DNA of 64,000 bases from Chrysoperla carnea (lineage: Eukaryota; Arthropoda; Insecta; Neuroptera; Chrysopidae). A program made the position numbers and the translations under genes. Every line of letters starts with the position of its first letter. The first letter of the stretch is position 1. Under the pieces are notes generated by a model. The model was given only the letters and a program-made list of their open reading frames with translations, was not told where the DNA came from and did no database searches. Where the stretch lies: positions 4,713,001-4,777,000 of the forward strand of contig NC_058338.1 in the NCBI RefSeq assembly GCF_905475395.1. Direction: 5' to 3'. Below, piece after piece: positions 50,901-58,945 of the stretch.

Positions 50901-53900
50901 TTTTAATTGAAATTGAAATATTTGACTCTGTTCTATTGAATTATTGTTTTGAATTTCCAAATTATTTTACCATTTCACTTTTCGAAGTGAACTGAGCCAG
51001 TTTATTATTTGAGTTGTTTTACAAGTTTGCGTTTTTTACATGTATACCATATTTGTTGAAGGGTTTTTAAAAAGTATGCTTTATTATGTAACAAGGGTAA
51101 TTTTCTTAACATTCACTAATTAAAAGCATAACAAATATTTCCCAATAAAGAAAATTATAACAAACTGCACTCGTTTTTCCATAAAATACTTTTAAAGTAA
51201 TGAAATAAATGGCACTTGTGTTAATTTCTTCGATCATTGATTTTCTCTAAATTTTTTGGCATCAAAATTAATGAATATATCGAAAAGTTTTAGTCTTAAT
51301 TTTTGTCTAAATTTACCCAAATTAATAAAAAATTCACTTTGAAAATCAGCACTTATAGCGAGGAAGGTCTTTAGGACGTCGTTTAATGTTTCTTAATACA
51401 AAATTTTCGTCTAATTTACCCAAATTAATACAAAATCCACTTTGAAAATCATCACTTAGCGAGGAAGGTCTTGAGGACGTCGTTTAATGATTCTTATTAC
51501 AAAAACTTTTTAATGATTCTTATTTTCGAATTGTCTATAATTCAATTAAAATTTGTTAGTAAAAATAGTCTGGAAAACTTATTTTAAAGAAAATTCCCTG
51601 CTTCTTTTAAAAACTCTCTGTAATCTCTACAACTGTTTGCTATAGTTAACAATTCAGTGATGTTATTATTGTTAAAATCACTGTAGATATATACTGTGAC
51701 TGTATTTTATTTTATTTGAAACATGGCTCAAATTAATACATTATATTGGTGCAATATGAAGATAGAGTAAACAGAATCTCCCTAAAAATATATCAATAAA
51801 ACCTAACTATGTTGTATACTTACTCTAAATACAATACAGATATGGACCGCTATAATTTTGATACGATCTAGCCAATGTGAAAAGCCTTTTAGGTACTAAA
51901 AAGTTTGAATTTGTATGCTCTTTTATGTAGGTATAAGAATTTTGGTTCAAATTTAGTTAAAACGGTTGACCAAAGGAAATAATTTGATGTTAATAATGTG
52001 TAAAGCCTCCTGTACACGCTCGCGAAGTAGAACGAACTCGAACCAGGCACGATAATGTAGTTATGATGTTCGTATTGCCTTACCTGTCTTTACAAAGACA
52101 ACACGAGTCGCTCAGCCTGCCATTGGTTCACCATTTCTGATTAGATCATAATGAAATGCATATTTCTACCTGCTTATCAAACATTAAAATTAAGATTCGC
52201 GAGCTAAAAAGTGACTGTGTGTTTGTGATGATTTGTAAGAATATGCAAAGACATTGTCCGCCAACTGTCATGAATTATTTCCAGCGAGAATTAATTATGT
52301 TTCTTTCTTCAGTTATAATTCGGGACTGAAGACGAATTAATATCGTGAGAAATAGATGTGATGTCTGATTCCTAAATATTACAGGTAATACAACTACTCT
52401 TCTTTGCAAGAATATGTAACGACATTGTCAGCCAGTTGTCACCACTTACTTTCAGCGAGAATTACTCATATTTCTTTCTTCAGCTATAATTCGGGACTGA
52501 AGACGATTTAATATCGTAGGAAATAGATGAGATGCCTGATTCCTAATTTTTACAGTGAATACAACTGCGATTCTTTGCCAGAATATGTAAGGGCATTGTC
52601 CGCCAAGTGTCACGAATTACTTCCAGCGAGAATTACTCAAGTTTCTTTCTTCAACGACAATACAGAACTGAAGACGAGCTATTATCGTAGGAAATAGATG
52701 AGATGTTTGATTCCGAAATATACAGTCAATACAACTGCGATTCATTGCAAGAATATGTAAGTGTTGTTGTCCGCCAATTGTCACGAATTACTTCCCGAGA
52801 GAATTACTCATGTTTTTCTCTTCAGAATAAAAAGTTCCAAATCTTATTTCTACGTTTTGACATTACATAAAGCCTAGTTTTCTTTGTGTGTGATACAATT
52901 GCAATTTTCTTCAAATTTCGTTTAAAATACGACTCTGTATAAGAAAATATATATTTATTTTTTTTTATGTAAAAATAAACATCGATAAATTGTGTGTGTG
53001 TGTATGCACCCCCTTAAATTTTTTATCAACACTTAACTGGGTGTACACTGTAAACACCCTCGTAGCGGAAAATATAATAATAATAAAGCTGTTAAATAAG
53101 CGTGCAGTTGCAAATTGCTGCTGTTATGTAACTGATCAAGTGAATGCACACACGTTCTTATATAATAGAAATAATGTGTGCAAATGCATGTTTTTATTTT
53201 CTACGTTTTTTTTCATTCGTACGTATGTACACGTTTATTCACTTAACAGTATGTTTACTTTTTATGTTATAGCAGGCCTAAATAGTATCTAGTGTGGTTT
53301 GTTTTAATTTGAAATTCATAAAATACTCAAAGTTCAAATCGATTTAAAGAGTCACTTGGATTATAGTTGGATGACTTTGGTCAATTTTAATTATGTTAAG
53401 GATGTATGAGCATGGTAGTGGGGGCACAAATTTAAAAATAGATATTTTCAATTTTGATGATAAATTTATATTATTACTTGACGATATAAGACGAAAAGTA
53501 AGAATACAATTTTTCGATATCTGGCTTAATTTTCAAAATATCGAAAATTGAAAATTTTGATTAATTTGACCAAGACACATATCGAAAAATTTTATTCTTA
53601 TTTTTCGTCTACATTCATGAAGTTATAACAAAATTCATCATCAAAGTTGAAAATAAGATAAAAATAATTTCAACCCTTAATCTACCCTGCTCTTACATCC
53701 CTTATATGGACGGTGACACTTAGTTTTTTTCTTTTCTAATTCATTGCTAATATGTTTACTTTCTATTAAAAAGTTTTTTTTTTAATTTGTTTTCATTAAT
53801 TCCAAATGAAAATTATCAAAAACTTCCAAAATATGTCGTTTTTTGAGATTCCTCCATAAGAGCCAATGTATTTTATATCGATTTTTAATGACTTTTTTCT

Positions 53901-54883
53901 TAAAAATTTGCACGGATACCTAAGCTGAAATTTTAACCACATATTCTTTGAGTAAAAGACTACCTACAAACAAATTTTGAGCCTTTAAATCAAACATTGT
54001 TGTCATGCTCATACATCCTTAAACCGATATTAAAGGCGAATAATAAATTTATTTCGAATATTGGTTAATTTGACCGCACCTGTATAAAATTGACGCTTCA
54101 ATGATGGCGAATTTTTTAAATAATAATATTTGGAGAAATTTTCTATAATTTATACATGGTGTTCTATTATTGATAGTAGAAAATTATACCAGTAAATTGA
54201 GCTTATCAAGAGAAATAGAAAAGCTCTTTACCAAATTTCGATTTGAGGCCAAATTCAGGAGATACAACTATGGAAAAAATAAAAGGATTTGTGCATTTAC
54301 AGATTTATCCCAGGAAATTGAGCTTATCAAAACAAATTGATAAACTCTTTACCAAATTTCGATTTGAAGCTTAATTCGGAAGATGTAACTATGGGAAAAA
54401 TAGATGGATGGAACGAAGTATTTGTCACTTTAGAATATAGAGGAGACTATCATAAAACAATTTTTGCTTATAAATTGATTTAATTGGGTTGGCAATACTA
54501 AAAAAAACTATTTTGTTATAAATAAAGACAACAACAAAATATTACATATTTATCAAATTATTTCACCAATACAGAGACACTTAGATGCGGGAGGTATCAA
54601 CATACACTCACGGAAAAACAATGATGTTTACGAAAAAATGTTTCAAACAAAAGTTGTTAATTCTACGGACCTAAGACCCAGCGGCGTAGGCAAGCAACGT
54701 TCATTATAAAAGATATTTTTTTTTGATATAAAGAATGAATTGCTTAAGAGATGATTGAGATCAGTGGTTGCTTTAAAGTTTGTAGAAGTTTGGGTTTTGT
54801 AAAAAAATTATTTTGTATTTTGCGTAAAATTGTATTAGTTTATGCTAATATACATACCTTGATGTGAGACTGTTAGGCCACAT
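29969..54883 (-). CDS. otd: Otx/orthodenticle paired-like homeobox transcription factor
   Basis: Otx proteins pattern the anterior head, brain and eyes and bind TAATCC-type DNA sites in the nucleus. Exons in transcript order: 54883-54858 (start codon, proposed), 38830-38673, 34223-34072, 31543-31338, 31254-31137, 30572-30258, 30052-29969, in phase throughout, giving 352 residues. Exon 2 has the Otx N-terminal signature [16 protein letters not shown]. The homeodomain (about 67-126) runs from [20 protein letters not shown] to [13 protein letters not shown] with Lys50, the Otx/bicoid-class specificity residue, and is split between Gln46 and Val47 as in other Otx genes. A Gln/His tract, Ser/Thr-rich region and C-terminus [11 protein letters not shown] follow. 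If the tiny exon is wrong, translation would start at Met33 (38760). The donor after 31137 is GTTCGT, unusual but required by phase. Identification of the family is certain; whether otd1 or otd2 is not. Confidence 0.95.
31690..32960 (+). repeat. Tandem array of a ~316-bp repeat, array 1
   Basis: The landmark GATCGGATCAAAGTTG recurs at 31711, 32029, 32343 and 32659, with a degenerate truncated copy at 32903, so the spacing is 314-318 bp. Each unit contains TTTATGACGTCATCAGAATC, then TCCAAATTTTATCCAATTTT, AGTATGTAATCCTACTAAAT, CCTAGCTCTAATA and CCGGAATTAAGCACATAA. It lies in the Otx intron that splits the homeodomain. There is no coding capacity. Confidence 0.93.
33570..33785 (-). repeat. Interspersed repeat family D
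   Basis: From GTGTTCTGTTATTGACTGCA to TATCATTCGATAACCAG and CCAATGATAATCTG, this matches the reverse complement of 46540-46745. Partial copies are at 59220-59335 and, more diverged, at 54150-54290. No open frame is present. Confidence 0.75.
34392..34693. mobile_element. Near-perfect palindromic MITE in the Otx intron
   Basis: The left arm starts CATATACAGAATGTTCGATT then TACATCTAGACATGTAAATA; the right arm ends in TAAATGCCTAGATGTAAATC then GAACATTCTGTATATG. The arms stay paired for about 115 bp, through the AGAGTACA-GC-TTAAGCAAT and CATCTAAGT segments, with a short unpaired centre. It would form a long hairpin if transcribed. Confidence 0.85.
35034..35085 (+). repeat. 5' part of a tRNA-Leu-like sequence
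   Basis: The stretch AAATGGCCGAGCAGTCTAAG then GCGTTTGTCTTCGAC matches the 5' half of a eukaryotic tRNA-Leu, including the A box. No acceptor partner or B box follows in the right place, so it is a truncated tRNA pseudogene or SINE head. Confidence 0.5.
35860..36356 (-). pseudogene. hAT transposase C-terminal end, degenerate
   Basis: Read on the minus strand, about 35865-36080 gives [25 protein letters not shown]-stop, then [20 protein letters not shown] and [14 protein letters not shown] before a stop. This is the hATC dimerisation region (T-x-A-x-A-E-R-x-FS-x-L-R-x-L-K...R-x-x-M-x-x-x-R-L-x-x-L) of hAT transposases, close to the ZMYM-type group. An internal TGA and loss of a residue near the ERSFS-like site mark it as dead. 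At about 36340-36356 the plus strand reads GATTCGCCACTGCC, the inverse of a hAT-like CAGTGGCGAATC terminus. Confidence 0.8.
36776..37212 (+). mobile_element. Non-autonomous Helitron-like element 1
   Basis: The segment begins TCTCTATATATTATAAATAC, goes through GTTTGTTTGTTTGTTATGCT and TTCACGCTAAAACTAGCGAA, and ends with AACCCAGCGAAGCAGGTGGG followed by CTAG and T. A short GC-rich hairpin before a CTAG end is the usual 3' architecture of insect Helitrons. There is no Rep/helicase. Confidence 0.55.
37640..38440 (+). repeat. Tandem array of a ~307-bp repeat
   Basis: The palindromic landmark AAGGGGTACCCCTTT recurs with GGGG at 37676, 37983 and 38289, so the period is 306-307 bp. Other unit words are AACTCGGTGGATGGGGTAAT, GATTGGATGCAGAGTTTCTG and ATCTCAAAAACTATTCGA. 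The array has nearly three units and lies immediately upstream (in transcript order, downstream of the 38673 donor) in the Otx intron. Its open frames are by-products of repeat sequence. Confidence 0.92.
39361..40311. mobile_element. Foldback MITE interrupted by a LINE
   Basis: The left arm (AAGGTTTACG, TTATTCTTTATAAAAAACTC, TGCTTTTAAAAATATTAA, ATTCACTGTTGACATAGAA) and right arm (TTCTATGTCAACAGTGAATT, AATATTTTTGAAAGCAGAGC, TTTTTATAAAGAATAA, CTAAACCTT) are inverted copies of about 80 bp. The left arm is split by a LINE insert at 39439-40080. The remaining centre is 40094-40205. Confidence 0.85.
39439..40080 (+). mobile_element. 5'-truncated LINE (family L1a), RNase H end, with 13-bp TSD
   Basis: The insert starts within an RNase H domain ([20 protein letters not shown]) and continues through [19 protein letters not shown] to a zinc knuckle [19 protein letters not shown]. 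It ends in repeated CCATA pentamers (about 40050-40080). ATTCACTGTTGAC flanks both sides (39426-39438 and 40081-40093), a perfect 13-bp target-site duplication. A TAG after the KFQH codons and later indels break the frame. The layout (RNase H then CCHC knuckle, short-repeat tail) fits an I-group/Jockey-like non-LTR element. Confidence 0.9.
40890..41090 (-). repeat. Interspersed GGAGGAGG repeat, reverse copy
   Basis: Read in reverse, it runs ACCGACTTCAAACAAAAACG, GAGGAGGATATCAATTCGAC, a poly-T-like gap, ACTTTCGACTGGGTGAACCG, then GCTTCCCGTGTGGTCC and GTTCTGATAACGGCGTCCAT. The copy at 49000-49190 has the same order. Confidence 0.75.
41091..42223. other. Otx intron sequence with repeat remnants
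   Basis: Around 41126-41175 is the 5' part of repeat family E (ACAAGTGAAAACAAACAATT). A TA microsatellite lies at about 41803-41823. The open frames here have no family resemblance and no splice support. Confidence 0.5.
42224..43560 (+). repeat. Tandem array of the ~316-bp repeat, array 2
   Basis: Units homologous to array 1 recur with the ATCGGA-CAAATTTGCCTG landmark at about 42344, 42659, 42977 and 43293, spacing 315-318 bp. It shares TTTATGACGTCATCAGAATC, TCCAAATTTTATCCAATTTT and CCTAGCTCTAATA with array 1 but has its own variants (AAATTTGCCTG, where array 1 mostly has AAAGTTGCGTG). It lies in the 16-kb Otx intron about 10 kb from array 1, in the same orientation. Confidence 0.93.
43936..44505 (+). 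mobile_element. Repeat family E, copy 1
   Basis: From ACAAGTGAAAACAAACAATT to CTATGTATATTTCATAGATA, CATGGTATAA, the segment matches 63041-63588 almost throughout. Inside are TTTACAAGATGGGTCCTACG, TTTTACGTCCTGAGTACGCT, TTTTTGAGTTATCGTGTCCA, and a GGAC tetranucleotide run longer than in the other copy. Near the left end is an imperfect hairpin, CAATTGACTGAGTTAATTG. No open frame is present. Confidence 0.85.
44800..45640 (-). mobile_element. AACCCCCGA element copy B, reverse, split by a LINE
   Basis: The left end reads AACCCCCCGAACTAAAAAAA and the right end ACATTTGTCGGGGGTTTTTT, the inverse of copy A at 6822-7456. Only the outer parts remain; the middle is replaced by the LINE at 44897-45396. 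The right part (45397-45640) carries GTATCCTTTTCATCTCATCT, GATGTCCTTGACCATCA and CCCTAAACGGTCGAACCGAC. Confidence 0.8.
44897..45396 (+). mobile_element. 5'-truncated LINE (family L1a), copy 2
   Basis: The copy starts at AATTAAAGGCATGGACCAGC, corresponding to about 39594 in copy 1, and ends in the same CCATA tail. The C-terminal frame is better kept than in copy 1: [60 protein letters not shown] and [17 protein letters not shown] then TGA-free stop at 45270-45272. One extra A near 44974 shifts the frame. I could not find a target-site duplication. Confidence 0.88.
45990..46445 (+). mobile_element. AACCCCCGA-family element, copy C
   Basis: It contains GACAAATGCGATTTATTCCT, AAGTCGGTTCGACCGTTTAT, AGTGATGGTCAAGGACATCA, AGATGAGATGAAAAGGATAC and the closing CATCCGTTTAGGCGCGGCAA then ACACCCCTTTTTTTAG. 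Internal segments present in copy A are deleted and the CCCCCGA ends have decayed. Confidence 0.75.
46540..46745 (+). repeat. Interspersed repeat family D, second copy
   Basis: It matches the reverse of 33570-33785: ATCATTGGCTACTGGTAATC, GAATGAACAAATGTATCAAT, CCATACCCGTATCTCCCAAA and TGCAGTCAATAACAGAACAC. Confidence 0.75.
46862..46925 (-). repeat. tRNA-derived SINE head, minus strand
   Basis: Minus strand: A box TGGCCTAGTTGATTAAGGC, middle CATGGCATGAATCCAAAAGA, then B box CCCAGGTTCGATTGAGA. It resembles 3808-3871 in the middle segment. No acceptor stem closes, so it is not a functional tRNA. Confidence 0.6.
47338..47580 (+). repeat. Interspersed repeat shared with 20342-20620
   Basis: See 20342-20620 for the shared phrases; this copy lies in the long Otx intron. 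Confidence 0.7.
48744..49485. mobile_element. MITE with inverted ends, hosting a nested GGAGGAGG repeat
   Basis: The left end CACTGAATGTAAATATATAA then AATCGTTACAAATTTGG is inverted at the right end as TTTTTGTAAGGATTTTGTGC then ATTTACATTCAGTACGTG. A second inner pair is CCGTAACCGTGCACTTTAAG and CTAAAGTGCACGGTTATGGA. Between them, 49000-49190 is a copy of the repeat seen at 40890-41090. A half copy of this MITE is at 57585-57695. Confidence 0.75.
49616..50096 (+). mobile_element. Non-autonomous Helitron-like element 2
   Basis: The start CTACATATTATAAAACAAAG then TCGCTTTTTCTGCCCC, the phrase GAAACTACGCAACGGATTTT, TAGATAGAGTGATTCAAGAG and the end GCCCAGCAAAGCGGGTAGTT, CACAGCTAG then T belong to a dispersed arthropod repeat with a Helitron-like 3' hairpin and CTAG end. 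It has no helicase. The nearby 81-residue frame is not a gene. Confidence 0.55.
50622..51010 (+). mobile_element. AACCCCCGA-family element, copy D, 3' truncated
   Basis: It starts AAAAAACCCCTGACAAATGC and follows copy A through AGTCGGTTCGACCGTTTAGG and AGTGATGGTCAAGGACATCA to about 51010, where similarity ends without the TTCGGGGGTT terminus. Confidence 0.75.
51290..51525 (+). repeat. Tandem duplication (~115 bp)
   Basis: Two copies of TTTACCCAAATTAATA-AAA, TTCACTTTGAAAATCA, CACTTA-GCGAGGAAGGTCTT and AGGACGTCGTTTAATG lie head to tail at about 51305-51405 and 51415-51515. Confidence 0.85.
52229..52830 (+). repeat. Tandem array of a ~171-bp repeat
   Basis: The landmark AAGAATATG recurs at 52237, 52408, 52579 (variant CAGAATATG) and 52749, a period of 170-171 bp. 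Each unit has ACATTGTCCGCCA or similar, CCAGCGAGAATTACTCAT, TTTCTTTCTTCAG and GGGACTGAAGACGA. The last unit is partial. It lies in the Otx intron 2.0-2.6 kb downstream of the proposed first coding exon. Confidence 0.92.
53396..54022. mobile_element. TTAA-flanked element with 15-bp inverted ends
   Basis: The left border is TTAAGGATGTATGAGCATG (53396-53414) and the right border its exact inverse CATGCTCATACATCCTTAA (54004-54022). Taking TTAA as a target-site duplication leaves 15-bp terminal inverted repeats. Inside, 53440-53660 is a second imperfect inverted repeat (ATCGAAAA-like arms about 80 bp). No transposase is present. The TTAA target fits piggyBac-type insertion, but the ends are not a canonical piggyBac start. 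Confidence 0.7.
54150..54420 (+). repeat. Tandem duplication (~121 bp) related to repeat family D
   Basis: AAATTGAGCTTATCA recurs at 54194 and 54315, each followed by CTCTTTACCAAATTTCGATT and an AACTATGG-AAAAAT phrase. The start, GGTGTTCTATTATTGATAG, resembles the end of family D. Confidence 0.7.
54600..54685 (+). repeat. Fragment of repeat family E near the proposed first Otx exon
   Basis: AGTGATG-like GATGTTTACGAAAAAATGTT and TCAAACAAAAGTTGTTAA, then ACGGACCTAAGACCCA, match part of family E. It lies about 170 bp from the proposed Otx start exon, in the intron. Confidence 0.65.
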
Positions 54884-55587
54884 GAAGATTCAAGCCTGAA
54901 ACAAGAAGAAAATGTAATTGAGAATATTTTCTAATTAAATTCGATCTTTTCGCTTAGCGGTACACAAAAATAGTATCTGGTGTTTTAAATTGATGAAGTG
55001 GTAGGAAGTAGTTTGCTCAATACCGAATGAGAATCGTTTGAATTTCTCTAGGCATAAAAAAGGTTTAATTAAAAAAAATTCAGACTTTGAAATCGTGATC
55101 AACATCTCCAAAAACCCTAGAGTATAACTTTTTGGGTCATTTTTCGAATATTTACCAGACCGGGAATTACCGCAAGAGGGAGTACTATATAGAAATTCTG
55201 ACTTACTGAATGAAAACCCCCGAGTATAATTGCCTGGCCCATTTTGTTGAATATTTTAAAAAAACTTAAAATTTTCAAAAACCACCTCAGAAATAGATTC
55301 CAATAAGTGGCAATAGTTTTCATAATGAATGTCGTTTTTAGATTTAACTTTATATGGCTAAAATATGAATTCTTAATTTGGAAAATATATATGAGAAAAG
55401 GCAAATTTAAGTAAGATTCTTTTCTTATAATCATCGAAAAAGAAAAATAATGCACTTCAATTACAACATACATAAAATTAATAAGTAGCAAATACTTTTT
55501 AGATTAGGTTTTATTGACATAGCAACTATAAATAACATAGTCAAATATTACTTATAATATTTATGATTATATATTATGTATATATAT

Positions 55588-55914
55588 TCCATGAAGGTTA
55601 TAAAGAAGGAGAACGATCGCTACGTGTTAAAGCATTAGCGCGTCTGTCCCTGAAAATTTGTAGAATTTATAGTTCATTTTTCAGTCTCCAGCCGCGCTGT
55701 CATCAAGAAGTAGTATCAGCGAAGTTAGCTGTTGATGAGTACAAGTAGATGAAGTTAGTTGCATAATGTACAAATTGATATATCATTTCAAATTAGCGCA
55801 CAACAGCCCGCTTTTATTGATACTACTTAGCGGTCGCAGCGCCTCACTTATTTTATCCATATTTCGGGGACAATATTTTCTATAGCGATCGTTCTCCTTC
55901 TTATAACCTTCATG
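55588..55914. mobile_element. MITE with ~30-bp inverted ends
   Basis: The left end CCATGAAGGTTATAAAGAAG then GAGAACGATCGCT is the inverse of the right end AGCGATCGTTCTCCTTCTTA then TAACCTTCATG. The interior has no open frame of note. A matching single end, CGTTCTCCTTCTTTATAACC then TCCATG, occurs at about 12556, upstream of Nup133. Confidence 0.8.
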
Positions 55915-56153
55915 ATATATTCTTTATAGTTTGTTTTATAGTTCGTATTTACAGAATGTTCTTTAAAAATATGTAACGTCACACCAGGTAAGAGGAGGTT
56001 TTTTAATAGTATCATCGCTCATTCACGAGAAATTGTGAATAAATATCCCAAAAATGCCCCCGAACACACAACCCAAGATATTTAATGGTCAGCATTTGAA
56101 TCAACTTTTTTTTAACTGTTTCAGTTGTACACCCGATATTTTTGTACCATATG

Positions 56154-56154
<1 letters not shown>

Positions 56155-56184
<30 letters not shown>
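56155..56184. repeat. TA dinucleotide microsatellite
   Basis: An alternating TA run of about 15 units follows GTATATGTATA. Confidence 0.9.
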
Positions 56185-57584
56185 GTAGTTAAATATATTT
56201 ATTTCACAATCCTTACATAGTAGATACTTAAAATGTAAATAAATCAGAATAAAGAAAAAAATATAAAATGTAGAATATTAAACATAATATGTAGAAGAGT
56301 ATATTAAAAAAGTTGAAAAATACCTCTTATAAAACATATGAAATTCGACTCGCAGCAGCTGTGTAAACTTAGCGAATACTTTCTTAAGAATAATTCACAG
56401 GTTGAGATATTTGAAGTAAAAATTTCAATAAAAAAAGAACAAACGGATAAGCTATTTCATAAGTGAACTGCCTTACAATTTGCCCTAGTAAGCGCAATTA
56501 ATGCAACCGTTCTCAGTTGCCACTTCAGTACTTCATTTCTAGCTCATTTCAATAAGAAAAGGAATATCTTAAGGAGATATGCAAGGATTGAATAATACTA
56601 GGGATTTCAATAAAACTTTATAAATACAATTTTTTGATTAACAAAGTTTCCTAAAATCACAAAAAATTTCTAGGTCATCGGGCTTTTTATTATTACATAT
56701 TTTATCGTTCAAAGTTGGCTGAAAAAATGATGAATCATACAGATTATCATTTTCAATTGGATATTTCTATATCAAAAAATATAGAGAGTGTGATAAAAAA
56801 CTATCTAAAATATTTAGAAAATCTTGTAGTTTATAATAATATCATAAAAATATAAGGTTATCGATGATATCAAAACAAAATTTTAATTTAATTATCGAGT
56901 TCATCGAAGATCCATCATTTGATGAACAGAGACGACTATAGTTAGAGTATTGATGATTGAAGAGCGATGTCTATATTATCAAATTTATAAGCATCACTTG
57001 CACACAATATATTATATATTTTTGTAGTTGTATGGTATTGTAAAGCTCAAAATAACTCATTACTTGATTGCAAAGCATGTATTTGGTTTACAAGTATGTA
57101 CCGTGCAATAAACCAAAAACTTTTTTACAATACTTTGAATAATCTTTTTTAACGTTTGACTTAATTGTATCGGTACAAAACCAATAGTTTATTTTTGTTG
57201 AAGAGCGATATTCGTTGTTAATATGTATAATATATGCATATATAGTTACTATATATGTATATAGTAGTACTTACTTGGTAGTAAGAGCTATATCAACCAG
57301 CTAGTAACTTGTTCTAAACTCTTATGTTTTGAAAATGAAGAAATCTAGAAAATATGAACAAAACAAACTTATCAAATATATTGTATTCTATGTACTTTAT
57401 TTGTTTGTTGTTCGTATGGAGATTGGAGGTTTGGTGGGGAAGTTCTATACGTATTTATACAGGCTGGACTATTTTAATATATTATGGCTGATAGCTCCTT
57501 TTGTAATTTACTTCAGACTCCAGAGAATTTATTTCTCCATTAAATTAAAGGCGTTATTTTTTTTATTTAAATAGGTTCAGTATC

Positions 57585-57695
57585 ACGCACTGAATGTAAA
57601 TACACAAAATCCTTACAAATTTGGGAGGCGGGAAGTGCTTTCATTTAAAGGAAAACCGTTTTAGGCTATATCTCAATAACCGTGAACTTTAGAGC
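57585..57695 (+). mobile_element. Half copy of the 48744-49485 MITE
   Basis: It carries CACGCACTGAATGTAAATAC, ACAAAATCCTTACAAATTTG, GGCTATATCTCAATAACCGT and GAACTTTAGAG, matching one arm of that MITE. The other arm is absent. Confidence 0.7.
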
Positions 57696-58867
57696 AACAA
57701 CAAGGACAGTCGCGTGTGTCGATGGCTTTGACTTGAAATTCTAGTTTCAAGATCATTTGACGCCTGTGTCCATATGACCTTGAGGAGGGTTTGAATTACT
57801 CCAGGAAGGGGAAGTATATCGGCTTTCAGGCTTCGAAATTGGGTTCTGCGATCCCATAAACTCTTTACCATTTAAATTGTAAACAATACAAAATTAGTAA
57901 AACAATCTCCTTTAACGCCAAAATTATTCACTGGAAGCGCTAGCGTCGATCTGGTTCCCCCTACCGTGATTACACGCTGAGTGCAATAAATTATTGGCCG
58001 AAAATCGTTAGATTGTATACTAGCAACTACCCAATGTTAGTTAATAAATCAATCAATCGTCGATTTACAATCTGCGTAGATTTATTGTAAACTAACGATT
58101 CTTAAATAATACGGTGATATAAAGTGTACACTTATACCATAGAGCACTAAAAAGGAGCTAATAAACAAAGAGTTTTTGGAATGTATTTGTGTGAATGTGT
58201 GTAGCAGAGAGCTTGTAGCTGGGAGCTTGTATATCGTAGAGAGAGTATTTTGCCATAAATATCATCAAGTATTGTGTATTATTCTAAAATCGTTGTCAAG
58301 TACTTGTTTATTATCGTATTTTGTTGAATATAAATAAAATACGCTTTGGTATTTTATTTGGAGCTTTATATACGTATACAGGGTGTTATTTTGACTAAGG
58401 TTGTAACAGAAAACTAGAAATAATATTGTTAAGTTGTTAAAATCAGAAGTCTAACTCAAACGGAACAAAGATTAATTATTATATCTTAGAATTTCGATAA
58501 TTGGGACTCAATAAAAAAAATCAGAGATGTTCCGATCATTGATATTGATAAATGGGAAGTAATCAGGTGGTCTAAATTGGTACTACTGAAAAAGCGGTCC
58601 ACTTCCTGTTTAATAGTACTAATTTTTATCACCAGTTGGCGGGATTATCTGATTTGAATTTCAATATTTTTATTATCCTTAAAAAATGTATATTTATATT
58701 TCAAATACTTGTGTATGTCATATAAGTCAAAGCTACTTTTAATAGCTTTTTCTATCACAACACATTACACCACTAAACATATGAGAGTAAGGAAAACGCA
58801 CTTCAATGGAAAACGCACATTACATATTTTTATTTGAACAACTAGAAAGAAACGAAAACATTTCTTA

Positions 58868-58945
58868 GAAGTCGAGACTCGAACCTGGATCCTCTAGTTA
58901 TTCGGTCTAGGATGTAACAACTCCGTAACTCCTGTTCTATGTGTT
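58868..58945 (-). repeat. tRNA-like (SINE-type) sequence, minus strand
   Basis: Minus strand: AGTTACGGAGTTGTTACATC then CTAGACCGAATAACTAGAGG and the B box ATCCAGGTTCGAGTCTCGAC. The B box is a near-perfect RNA polymerase III internal promoter. No full cloverleaf closes. Confidence 0.5.

Noticed and set aside
31690-52830. CRISPR-like array
   Set aside because: The repeat units are 171-316 bp and contiguous, without short repeats separated by unique spacers, and the window is eukaryotic.
57329-57574. 81-codon frame MKMKKSRKYEQNK
   Set aside because: It is hydrophobic and AT-driven, has no recognisable family, and no splice or neighbouring support.
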